NCBI GenBank assembly: GCA_954871525.1
Contig: OX940871.1
Coordinates: 14,042,532 to 14,106,531, forward strand
Source: Parietaria judaica
Lineage: Eukaryota > Streptophyta > Magnoliopsida > Rosales > Urticaceae
Reading direction: 5' to 3'
DNA: 64,000 nucleotides
The first letter of the stretch is position 1. Every line of letters begins with the position of its first letter. The position numbers and the translations under genes are program-made. The notes under the pieces are model-generated. The model had not been told where the DNA came from. It did not search any database and saw only the letters and a list, made by a program, of their open reading frames with translations. Below are positions 37,001 to 48,480 of the stretch, in pieces.

Positions 37001-40000
37001 ATCCATTATTTTAACAATATTTTAAGGGTATTGAGCACTTAAAAAGTTTGTTTTAAGAGTTCACATTTTTTCGTAAAAACTAAGTCGAATAGGTTTCGAA
37101 ATATAGTTCGTGAACCATATTCATTAATCTAACACTATATTAAGGGTATTGAGCACATAAAAATTTCTTTTGCGAGTTCGCATTTTTGAATAAAAAATTT
37201 GTCGAATAAGTTTCGAAACATAGTTAATGACCCATATCTATTAATTTAACACTATATTAAGGGTATTGATCACATTAAAAGATAATTTTGCGTGTTCACA
37301 TTTTTTCCCAAAAACTAAGTCGAATAGTATTCGAAACATCTTTTTTGACCCATATCCATCGTTTTAACACTATATTTAGGGTTATGAGAACATAAGAAAT
37401 TTGTTTCGTGAGTTCACATTTTTGCGTAAAAACTAAGTCGAATAGGTTACGAAACATAGTTCATGACCCATATCCATTGTTTTAAACACTACATTAAGGG
37501 TATTAAGCACATTAAAAGTTTGGTTTGGGAGTTCACATTTTTGCGTAAAAACTACATCGAATAGGTTTTAAAACATAGTTCGTGATCCTTGTACATTTTT
37601 TTAAACACTATATTATGGATATTGAGCACTTAAAAAGTTTGTTTTGCGAGTTGACATTTTGGCTTAAAAACTAAGTTGAATAAGTTTCGAAACATAGTTT
37701 TTGACCCATGTCCATTCATTTTACACTATATTTAGTGAAATTAGAACATAAAAAGTTTGGTTTGCGAGTTCACAATATTTTCTTAAAAACTAAGCCGAAT
37801 TGGTTTCGAAACATAACTCGCGACCCGTATCCATTATTTTAACAATATTTTAAGGGTATTGAGCACTGAAAAAGTTTGTTTTAAGAGTTCACATTTTTTC
37901 GTAAAAACTAAGTCGAATAGGTTTCGAAATATAGTTCGTGAACCATATTCATTAATCTAACACTATATTAAGGGTATTGAGCACATAAAAATTTATTTTG
38001 CGAGTTCGCATTTTTGAATAAAAAATTTGTCGAATAAGTTTCGAAACATAGTTAATGACCCATATCTATTATTTTAACACTATATTAAGGGTATTGATCA
38101 CATTAAAATATAATTTTGCGTGTTCACATTTTTTCCTAAAAACTAAGTCGAATAGTATTCGAAACATCTTTTTTGACCCATATCCATCGTTTTAACACTA
38201 TATTTAGGGTATTGAGAACATAAGAAATTTGTTTCGTGAGTTCACATTTTTGCGTAAAAACTAAGTCGAATAGGTTACGAAATATAGTTCATGACCCATA
38301 TCCATTGTTTTAAACACTACATTAAGGGTATTAAGCACATTAAAAGTTTGGTTTGGGAGTTCACATTTTTGCGTAAAAACTACATCGAATAGGTTTTAAA
38401 ACATAGTTCGTGATCCTTGTACATTGTTTTAAACACTATATTATGGATATTGAGCACTTAAAAAGTTTGTTTTGCGAGTTGACATTTTGGCTTAAAAACT
38501 AAGTTGAATAAGTTTCGAAACATAGTTCTTGACCCATGTCCATTCATTTTACACTATATTTAGTGAAATTAGAACATAAAAAGTTTGGTTTGCGAGTTCA
38601 CAATATTTTCTTAAAAACTAAACCGAATTGGTTTCGAAACATAACTCGCGACCCGTATCCATTATTTTAACAATATTTTAAGGGTATTGAGCACTTAAAA
38701 AGTTTGTTTTAAGAGTTCACATTTTTTCGTAAAAACTAAGTCGAATAGGTTTCGAAATATAGTTCGTGAACCATATTCATTAATCTAACACTATATTAAG
38801 GGTATTGAGCACATAAAAATTTCTTTTGCGAGTTCGCATTTTTGAGTAAAAAATTAGTCGAATAAGTTTCGAAACATAGTTAATGACCCATATCTATTAA
38901 TTTAACACTATATTAAGGGTATTGATCACATTAAAAGATAATTTTGCGTGTTCACATTTTTTCCCAAAAACTAAGTCGAATAGTATTCGAAACATCTTTT
39001 TTGACCCATATCCATCATTTTAACACTATATTTAGGGTTAAGAGAACATAAGAAATTTGTTTCGTGAGTTCACATTTTTGCGTAAAAACTAAGTCGAATA
39101 GGTTACGAAACATAGTTCATGACCCATATCCATTGTTTTAAACACTACATTAAGGGTATTAAGCACATTAAAAGTTTGGTTTGGGAGTTCACATTTTTGC
39201 GTAAAAACTACATCGAATAGGTTTTAAAACATAGTTCGTGATCCTTGTACATTGTTTTAAACACTATATTATGGATATTGAGCACTTAAAATGTTTGTTT
39301 TGCCAGTTGACATTTTGGCTTAAAAACTAAGTTGAATAAGTTTCGAAACATAGTTCTTGACCCATGTCCATTCATTTTACACTATATTTAGTGAAATTAG
39401 AACATAAAAAGTTTGGTTTGCGAGTTCACAATATTTTCTTAAAAACTAAGCCGAATTGGTTTCGAAACATAACTCGCGACCCGTATCCATTATTTTAACA
39501 ATATTTTAAGGGTATCGAGCACTTAAAAAGTTTGTTTTAAGAGTTCACATTTTTTCGTAAAAAATGAGTCGAATAGGTTTCGAAATATAGTTCGTGAACC
39601 ATATTCATTAATCTAACACTATATTAAGGGTATTGAGCACATAAAAATTTCTTTTGCGAGTTCGCATTTTTGAATAAAAAATTTGTCGAATAAGTTTCGA
39701 AACATAGTTAATGACCCATATCTATTAATTTAACACTATATTAAGGGTATTGATCACATTAAAAGATAATTTTGCGTGTTCACATTTTTTCCAAAAACTA
39801 AGTCGAATAGTATTCGAAACATCTTTTTTGACCCATATCCATCGTTTTAACACTATATTTAGGGTTATGAGAACATAAGAAATTTGTTTCGTGAGTTCAC
39901 ATTTTTGCGTAAAAACTAAGTCGAATAGGTTACGAAACATATTTCATGACCCATATCCATTGTTTTAAACACTACATTAAGGGTATTAAGCACATTAAAA

Positions 40001-43000
40001 GTTTTGTTTGGGAGTTCACATTTTTGCGTAAAAACTACATCGAATAGGTTTTAAAACATAGTTCGTGATCCTTGTACATTTTTTTAAACACTATATTATG
40101 GATATTGAGCACTTAAAAAGTTTGTTTTGCCAGTTGACATTTTGGCTTAAAAACTAAGTTGAATAAGTTTCGAAACATAGTTCTTGACCCATGTCCTTTC
40201 ATTTTACACTATATTTAGTGAAATTAGAACATAAAAAGTTTGGTTTGCGAGTTCACAATATTTTCTTAAAAACTAAGCCGAATTGATTTCGAAACATAAC
40301 TCGCGACCCGTATCCATTATTTTAACAATATTTTAAGGGTATTGAGCACTTAAAAAGTTTGTTTTAAGAGTGCACATTTTTTCGTAAAAAATAAGTCGAA
40401 TAGGTTTCAAAATATAGTTCGTGAACCATATTCATTAATCTAACACTATATTAAGGGTATTGAGCACATAAAAATTTATTTTGCGAGTTCGCATTTTTGA
40501 GTAAAAAATTAGTCGAATAAGTTTCGAAACATAGTTAATGACCCATATCTATTAATTTAACACTATATTAAGGGTATTGATCACATTAAAAGATAATTTT
40601 GCGTGTTCACATTTTTTCCCAAAAACTAAGTCGAATAGTATTCGAAACATCTTTTTTGACCCATATCCATCGTTTTAACACTATATTTAGGGTTATGAGA
40701 ACATAAGAAATTTGTTTCGTGAGTTCACATTTTTGCGTAAAAACTAAGTCGAATAGGTTACGAAACATAGTTCATGACCCATATCCATTGTTTTAAACAC
40801 TACATTAAGGGTATTAAGCACATTAAAAGTTTGGTTTGGGAGTTCACATTTTTGCGTAAAAACTACATCGAATAGGTTTTAAAACATAGTTCGTGATCCT
40901 TGTACATTGTTTTAAACACTATATTATGGATATTGAGCACTTAAAAAGTTTGTTTTGCGAGTTGACATTTTGGCTTAAAAACTAAGTTGAATAAGTTTCG
41001 AAAAATAGTTCTTGACCCATGTCCATTCATTTTACACTATATTTAGTGAAATTAGAACATAAAAAGTTTGGTTTGCGAGTTCACAATATTTTCTTAAAAA
41101 CTAAGCCGAATTGGTTTCGAAACATAACTCGCGACCCGTATCCATTATTTTAACAATATTTTAAGGGTATTGAGCACTTAAAAAGTTTGTTTTAAGAGTT
41201 CACATTTTTTCGTAAAAACTAAGTCGAATAGGTTTCGAAATATAGTTCGTGAACCATATTCATTAATCTAACACTATATTAAGGGTATTGAGCACATACA
41301 AATTTCTTTTGCGAGTTCGCATTTTTGAATAAAAAATTTGTCGAATAAGTTTCGAAACATAGTTAATGACCCATATCTATTAATTTAACACTATATTAAG
41401 GGTATTGATCACATTAAAAGATAATTTTGCGTGTTCACATTTTTTCCCAAAAACTAAGTCGAATAGTATTCGAAACATCTTTTTTGACCCATATCCATCG
41501 TTTTAACACTATATTTAGGGTTATGAGAACATAAGAAATTTGTTTCGTGAGTTCACATTTTTGCGTAAAAACTAAGTCGAATAGGTTACGAAACATAGTT
41601 CATGACCCATATCCATTGTTTTAAACACTACATTAAGGGTATTAAGCACATTAAAAGTTTGGTTTGGGAGTTCACATTTTTGCGTAAAAACTACATCGAA
41701 TAGGTTTTAAAACATAGTTCGTGATCCTTGTACATTTTTTTAAACACTATATTATGGATATTGAGCACTTAAAAAGTTTGTTTTGCGAGTTGACATTTTG
41801 GCTTAAAAACTAAGTTGAATAAGTTTCGAAACATAGTTTTTGACCCATGTCCATTCATTTTACACTATATTTAGTTAAATTAGAACATAAAAAGTTTGGT
41901 TTGCGAGTTCACAATATTTTCTTAAAAACTAAGCCGAATTGGTTTCGAAACATAACTCGCGACCCGTATCCATTATTTTAACAATATTTTAAGGGTATTG
42001 AGCACTTAAAAAGTTTGTTTTAAGAGTTCACATTTTTTCGTAAAAACTAAGTCGAATAGGTTTCGAAGAATAATTCGTGAACCATATTCATTAATCTAAC
42101 ACTATATTAAGGGTATTGAGCACATAAAAATTTATTTTGCGAGTTCGCATTTTTGAATAAAAAATTTGTCGAATAAGTTTCGAAACATAGTTAATGACCC
42201 ATATCTATTATTTTAACACTATATTAAGGGTATTGATCACATTAAAATATAATTTTGCGTGTTCACATTTTTTCCTAAAAACTAAGTCGAATAGTATTCG
42301 AAACATCTTTTTTGACCCATATCCATCGTTTTAACACTATATTTAGGGTATTGAGAACATAAGAAATTTGTTTCGTGAGTTCACATTTTTGCGTAAAAAC
42401 TAAGTCGAATAGGTTACGAAATATAGTTCATGACCCATATCCATTGTTTTAAACACTACATTAAGGGTATTAAGCACATTAAAAGTTTGGTTTGGGAGTT
42501 CACATTTTTGCGTAAAAACTACATCGAATAGGTTTTAAAACATAGTTCGTGATCCTTGTACATTGTTTTAAACACTATATTATGGATATTGAGCACTTAA
42601 AAAGTTTGTTTTGCGAGTTGACATTTTGGCTTAAAAACTAAGTTGAATAAGTTTCGAAACATAGTTCTTGACCCATGTCCATTCATTTTACACTATATTT
42701 AGTGAAATTAGAACATAAAAAGTTTGGTTTGCGAGTTCACAATATTTTCTTAAAAACTAAACCGAATTGGTTTCGAAACATAACTCGCGACCCGTATCCA
42801 TTATTTTAACAATATTTTAAGGGTATTGAGCACTTAAAAAGTTTGTTTTAAGAGTTCACATTTTTTCGTAAAAACTAAGTCGAATAGGTTTCGAAATATA
42901 GTTCGTGAACCATATTCATTAATCTAACACTATATTAAGGGTATTGAGCACATAAAAATTTCTTTTGCGAGTTCGCATTTTTGAGTAAAAAATTAGTCGA

Positions 43001-43900
43001 ATAAGTTTCGAAACATAGTTAATGACCCATTTCTATTAATTTAACACTATATTAAGGGTATTGATCACATTAAAAGATAATTTTGCGTGTTCACATTTTT
43101 TCCCAAAAACTAAGTCGAATAGTATTCGAAACATCTTTTTTGACCCATATCCATCATTTTAACACTATATTTAGGGTTAAGAGAACATAAGAAATTTGTT
43201 TCGTGAGTTCACATTTTTGCGTAAAAACTAAGTCGAATAGGTTACGAAACATAGTTCATGACCCATATCCATTGTTTTAAACACTACATTAAGGGTATTA
43301 AGCACATTAAAAGTTTGGTTTGGGAGTTCACATTTTTGCGTAAAAACTACATCGAATAGGTTTTAAAACATAGTTCGTGATCCTTGTACATTGTTTTAAA
43401 CACTATATTATGGATATTGAGCACTTAAAATGTTTGTTTTGCCAGTTGACATTTTGGTTTAAAAACTAAGTTGAATAAGTTTCGAAACATAGTTCTTGAC
43501 CCATGTCCATTCATTTTACACTATATTTAGTGAAATTAGAACATAAAAAGTTTGGTTTGCGAGTTCACAATATTTTCTTAAAAACTAAGCCGAATTGGTT
43601 TCGAAACATAACTCGCGACCCGTATCCATTATTTTAACAATATTTTAAGGGTATTGAGCACTTAAAAAGTTTGTTTTAAGAGTTCACATTTTTTCGTAAA
43701 AACTAGTCGAATAGGTTTCGAAATATAGTTCGTGAACCATATTCATTAATCTAACACTATATTAAAGGTATTGAGCACATAAAAATTTCTTTTGCGAGTT
43801 CGTATTTTTGAGTAAAAAATTAGTCGAATAAGTTTCGAAACATAGTTAATGACCCATATCTATTAATTTAACACTATATTAAGGGTATTGATCACATTAA
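31450..43900. repeat. Nested tandem duplication, 5-unit period (4139 bp), up to three copies
   Basis: Variants recur at 4139 bp: GGGTTAAGAGAAC in A (about 34897, 39036, 43175), TTAAAATGTTTG in C (about 35149, 39288, 43427), AAATTTATTTTGCG in F (about 33848, 37987, 42126), CATAGTTTTTGACCC (about 33557, 37696, 41835) and GAGTGCACAT in E (about 36231, 40370). The match is strongest from 33.5 kb rightwards; 31.45-33.4 kb matches less well because it also belongs to the 4-unit duplication. Confidence 0.85.
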
Positions 43901-43988
43901 AAGATAATTTTGTGTGTTCACATTTTTTCCCAAAAACTAAGTCGAATAGTATTCGAAACATATTTTTTGACCCATATCCATCGTTTTA
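43162..43988 (+). repeat. Last 7-mer unit, flank-type G (right boundary unit)
   Basis: A-G in order, 827 bp. A to C match the 5-unit duplication, but G reads GAAACATATTTTTTG like flank units, not CATCTTTTTTG. It is followed without a gap by A2-I-J-K-L-M-H, so it doubles as the first half of a complete 14-mer. The change from core to flank alleles therefore lies within this unit; private changes in E (AACTAGTCG) and F (TTCGTATTTTTG) fall close to it. Confidence 0.85.
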
Positions 43989-44694
43989 ACACTATATTTA
44001 GGGTTATGAGAACATAAGAAATTTGTTTCGTGAGTTCACATTTTGCGTAAAAACTAAGACGAATAGGATACGAAACATAGTTCATGACCCATATCCATTG
44101 TTTTAACACTATATTAAGGGTATTGAGCACATAAAAAGTTTGTTTTTCGAGTTCACATTTTTACGTAAAAACTACATCGAATAGGTTTTAAAACATAATT
44201 CGTAATCCTTATCAATATTTTTAAAACTATATTAAGGGTATTCAGCACTTAAAAAGTTTGTTTTGGGAGTTCACATTTTTGCTTAAAAACTAAGTTTTAT
44301 AGGTTTCGAAACATAGTTTTTCACCCATCTCCATTAGTTTTACACTATATTTAGGGAAAATTAGTACATAAAAATTTGGTTTGCGGGTTCACCATTTTTG
44401 CGTAAAAACTAAGCCGATTTGGTTTCGAAACATAACTCGCGACCCGTATCCATTATTTTAACAATATTTTAAGGTTATTGAGCACATAAAAAGTTTGTTT
44501 TAAGAGTTCACATTTTTTCGTAAAAACTAAGTCGAATAGGTTTCGAAATATAGTTCGTGACTCATACATTGTTCTAACACTATATTAAGTCTATTGGGCA
44601 CATAAAAACTTTCTTTATCGAGTTCATATTTTTGCGTAAAAACTAAATCGGATACGTTTCGAAAAATAGTTCACGACCCATATCCATTTATTTA
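43989..44694 (+). repeat. Second half of the boundary 14-mer: A2-I-J-K-L-M
   Basis: First appearance of the second-half monomers. A2 has CACATTTTGCG (four T) and AAGACGAATAGGATACG, I has TTTTTCGAG and CCTTATCAATATTTTT, J has AAGTTTTATAGG and TTTTTCACCCATCTCC, K has GGGAAAATTAGTACAT, L ends ACATTGTTCTA, and M has AAGTCTATTGGGCAC and AAATCGGATACG. From I onward it shares rare variants (AATTCGTAATCC, TGCGGGTTCACC) with about 50.4-50.96 kb. Confidence 0.9.
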
Positions 44695-45997
44695 GTACTA
44701 TATTAAAGGGTATAGACAACATAAAAAGTTTATTTTGCGAGTTCAATTTTCCCCCAGAAAACTAAGTCGAATAGAACTTGAAACATAGTTTGTGACCCAT
44801 ATCCATCATTTTAAGACTATATTTAGGGTTTTGAGAACATAAGAAATTTGTTTCGCGAGTTCACATTTTTGCGTAAGAACTAAGTCGAATAGGTTACGAA
44901 ATATAGTTCATGACCCATATCCATTGTTTTAAACACTACATTAAGGGTATTGAGCACATTAAAAGTTTAGTTTGGGAGTTCACATTTTTGCGTAAAAACT
45001 ACATCGAATAGGTATTTAAACATAGTTCGTTATCCTTGTACATTGTTTTAAACATTATATTAAGGATATTGAGCACTTTAAAAGTTTGTTTTGCGAGTCA
45101 ACATTTTTGCTTAAAAACTAAGTTGAATAAGTATCGAAACATAGTTCTTGACCCATGTCCATTCCTTCTACACTATATTTAGTGAAATTAGAACATAAAA
45201 AGTTTGGTTTGCGAGTTCACGATATTTTCTTAAAAACTAAGCCGAATTGGTTTTGAAACATACCTCGCGACCCGTATCCATTATTTTAACAATATTTTAA
45301 TGGTATTGAGCACTTAAAAACTTTGTTTTAAGAGTTCACATTTTTTCGTAAAAACTAAGTCGAATAGGTTTAAAAATATAGTTCGTGAACCATATTCATT
45401 AATCTAACACTATATTAAGGGTATTGAGCACATAAAAAGTTTTTTTTTTCGAGTTCACATTTATACGTAAAAACTACATCAAATAGGTTTTAAAACATAA
45501 TTCGTGATCCTTATCAATATTTTTAAAACTATATTAAGGGTATTGAGCACTTAAAAAGTTTTTTTTGCGAGTTCACATTTTTGCTTAAAAACTAAGTTTT
45601 ATAGGTTTCGATAACATAGTTTTTCACCCATCTCCATTAATTTTACACTATATTTAGGGAAAATAGTACATAAAAATTTGGTTTGCGAGTTTACCATTTT
45701 TGCGTAAAAACTAAGCCGAATTGGTTTCGAAACATAACTCGCGACCCGTATCCATTGTTTTAACAATATTTTAAGGTTATTGAGCACATAAAAAGTTTGT
45801 TGTAAGAGTTCACATTTTTTTCGTAAAAACTAAGTCGAATATGTTTCGAAATATAGTTCGTGACCCATACATTGTTCTAACACTATATTAAGTCTATTGG
45901 GCACATAAAAACTTTCCTTATCGAGATCATATTTTTGCGTAAAAACTAAATCGGATACGTTTCGAAACATAGTTCACGACCCATATCCATTAATTTA
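44695..45997 (+). repeat. Flank unit 1: 11-mer H-A-B-C-D-E-I-J-K-L-M (1303 bp)
   Basis: F, G and A2 are missing: E (ending TAATCTA) joins directly to I at 45407. The junction falls in the AAGGGTATTGAGCACATAAAA segment that F and I share, as expected for an unequal exchange. Private markers are CCCCCAGAAAAC and GAACTTGAAAC in H, GAGTCAACATTT in C and TACCTCGCG in D, all repeated in flank unit 6. Confidence 0.9.
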
Positions 45998-47651
45998 ATA
46001 CTATATTAGCGGGTATAGACAACATAAAAAGTTTATTTTGCGAGTTCAATTTTTCCCCCAAAAACAAAGTCGAACAGAATTCGAAACATAGTTTGTGACC
46101 CATATTCATCATTTTAAGACTATATTTAGGGTTTTGAGAACATAAGATATTTTTTTCGCGAGTTCACATTTTTGCGTACAAACTAAGTCGAATAGGTTAC
46201 GAAATATAGTTCATGACCCATATCCATTGTTTTAAACACTACATTAAGAGTATTGAGCACATTAAAAGTTTAGTTTGGGAGTTCACATTTTTGCGTAAAA
46301 ACTACATCGAATAGGTTTTAAAACATAGTTCGTGATCCTTGTACATTGTTTTAAACACTGTATTATGGATATTGAGCACTTAAAAAGTTTGTTTTGCGAG
46401 TTCACATTTTGGCTTAAAAACTAAGTTGAATAAGTTTCGAAACATAGTTCTTGACCCATGTCCATTCATTTTACACTATATTTAGTGAAATTAGAACATA
46501 AAAAGTTTGGTTTGCGAGTTCACAATATTTTCTTAAAAACTAAGCCGAATTGGTTTCGAAACATAACTCGCGACCCGTATCCATTATTTTAACAATATTT
46601 TAAGGGTATTGAGCACTTAAAAAGTTTGTTTTAAGAGTTCACATTTTTTCGTAAAAACTAAGTCGAATAGGTTTCGAAATATAGTTCATGAACCATATTC
46701 ATTAATCTAACACTATATTAAGGGTATTGAGCACATAAAAATTTATTTTGCGAGTTCGCATTTTTGAGTAAAAAATTAGTCGAATAAGTTTCGAAACATA
46801 GTTAATGATCCATATCTATAAATTTAACACTATATTAAGGTTATTGATCACATTAAAAGATAATTTTGCGTGTTCACATTTTTTCCCAAAAACTAAGTCG
46901 AATAGTATTCGAAACATATTTTTTGACCCAAATCCATCGTTTTAACACTATATTTAGGGTTATGAGAACATAAGAAATTTGTTTCGTGAGTTCACATTTT
47001 GCGTAAAAACTAAGACGAATAGGATACGAAACATAGTTCATGATCCATATCCATTGTTTTAACACTATATTAAGGGTAGTGAGCACATAAAAAGTTTGTT
47101 TTTCGAGTTCACATTTTTACGTAAAAACTACATCGAATAGGTTTTAAAACATAATTCGTGATCCTTATCAATATTTTTAAAACTATATTAAGGGTATTGA
47201 GCACTTAAAAAGTTTGTTTTGGGAGTTCACATTTTTGCTTAAAAACTAAGTTTTATAGGTTTCGAAATATAGTTTTTCACCCATCTCCATTAATTTTACA
47301 CTATATTTAGGGAAAATTAGTACATAAAAATTTAGTTTGCGAGTTCACCATTTTTGCGTAAAAACTAAGCCGAATTGGTTTCGAAACATAACTCGCGACC
47401 CGTATCCATTATTTTAACAATATTTTAAGGTTATTGAGCACATAAAAAGTTTGTTTTAAGAGTTCACATTTTTTCAAAAAAAACTAAGTCGAATAGGTTT
47501 CGAAATATAGTTCGTGACCCATACATTGTTCTAACACTATATTAAGTCGATTGGGCACATAAAAACTTTCTTTATCGAGTTCATATTTTTTCGTAAAAAC
47601 TAAATCGGATACGTTTCGAAAAATAGTTCACGACCCATATCCATTTATTTA
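45998..47651 (+). repeat. Flank unit 2: complete 14-mer (1654 bp)
   Basis: H-A1-B-C-D-E-F-G-A2-I-J-K-L-M. Private markers include ATTAGCGGGTATAGAC and AACAAAGTCGAACAG in H, AAGATATTTTTTTCGCG in A1 and AAGGGTAGTGAGCAC in I; all recur in flank unit 7 about 6269 bp downstream. L has TTTTTTCAAAAAAAAC instead of TTTTTTCGTAAAAAC. Confidence 0.9.
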
Positions 47652-48480
47652 GTACTATATTAAAGGGTATAGACAACATAAAAAGTTTATTTTGCGAGTT
47701 CAATTTTTCCCCCAAAAACTAAGTCGAATAGAATTCGAAACATAGTTTGTGACCCATATCCATCATTTTAAGACTATATTTAGGGTTTTGGGAACATAAG
47801 AAATTTGTTTCGCGAGTTCACATTTTTGCGTAAAAACTAAGTCGAATAGGTTACGAAATATAGTTCATGACCCATATCCATTGTTTTAAACACTACATTA
47901 AGGGTATTGAGCACATTAAAAGTTTAGTTCGGGAGTTCACATTTTTGCGTAAAAACTACATCGAATAGGTTTTAAAACATAGTTCGTGATCCTTGTACAT
48001 TGTTTTAAACACTGTATTTTGGATATTGAGCACTTAAAAAGTTTGTTTTGCGAGTTCACATTTTGGCTTAAAAACTAAGTTGAATAAGTTTCGAAACATA
48101 GTTCTTGACCCATGTCCATTCATTTTACACTATATTTAGTGAAATTAGAACATAAAAAGTTTGGTTTGCGAGTTCACAATATTTTCTTAAAAACTAAGCC
48201 GAATTGGTTTCGAAACATAACTCGCGACCCGTATCCATTATTTTAACAATATTTTAAGGTTATTGAGCACATAAAAAGTTTGTTTTAATAGTTCACATTT
48301 TTTCAAAAAAAACTAAGTCGAATAGGTTTCGAAATATAGTTCGTGACCCATACATTGTTCTAACACTATATTAAATCGATTGGGCACATAAAAACTTTCT
48401 TTATCGAGTTCATATTTTTTCGTAAAAACTAAATCGGATACGTTTCGAAAAATAGTTCACGACCCATATCCATTTATTTA
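47652..48480 (+). repeat. Flank unit 3: 7-mer H-A-B-C-D-L-M (829 bp)
   Basis: D is followed by L (AAGGTTATTGAGCACAT, TTTCAAAAAAAACTAAG, ACATTGTTCTA), so E to K are absent. The exchange must lie in the stretch that D and K share, from AAGCCGAATTGG to ACAATATTTTAAGG. This 7-mer has a different composition from the core 7-mer. Confidence 0.9.

Larger units (their letters stand above)
115..43988. repeat. Core higher-order-repeat array: 53 x 7-mer (A-G), ~828 bp
   Basis: Fifty-three consecutive units occur with no missing monomer. Unit lengths are 823-832 bp, mean 827.8. Most deviations trace to small indels: a 5-bp loss in C (units at 1771, 2594, 5905, 6729), a 3-bp gain GACCACCCG in D (5905, 12524 and 19155 follow such units), and single-base T- and C-run changes. 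Neighbouring units differ at only a handful of sites by eye, whereas monomers A-G within a unit differ from one another strongly; this is the classic signature of HOR homogenisation. All unit starts are listed in the summary. No half unit or inversion was seen. Confidence 0.95.
44100..47651. repeat. Segmental duplication in the flank, copy 1 (offset ~6.27 kb)
   Basis: Covers I-J-K-L-M of the boundary 14-mer plus flank units 1 (11-mer) and 2 (14-mer). The second copy lies 6268-6270 bp downstream and keeps both unit structure and private variants (CCCCCAGAAAAC, GAGTCAACATTT, ATTAGCGGGTATAGAC). The left edge is approximate. Confidence 0.88.

Noticed and set aside
43918..44130. Open frames of 62-70 codons on the minus strand in the flank (43918, 45599, 46874, 53143, 54798, 56333, 58813, 62966)
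   Set aside because: Mostly dependent on the missing T in monomer A2; they lie in G-A2-I (45599 in J-K). They are shadows of the repeat, not conserved as proteins beyond the DNA identity.
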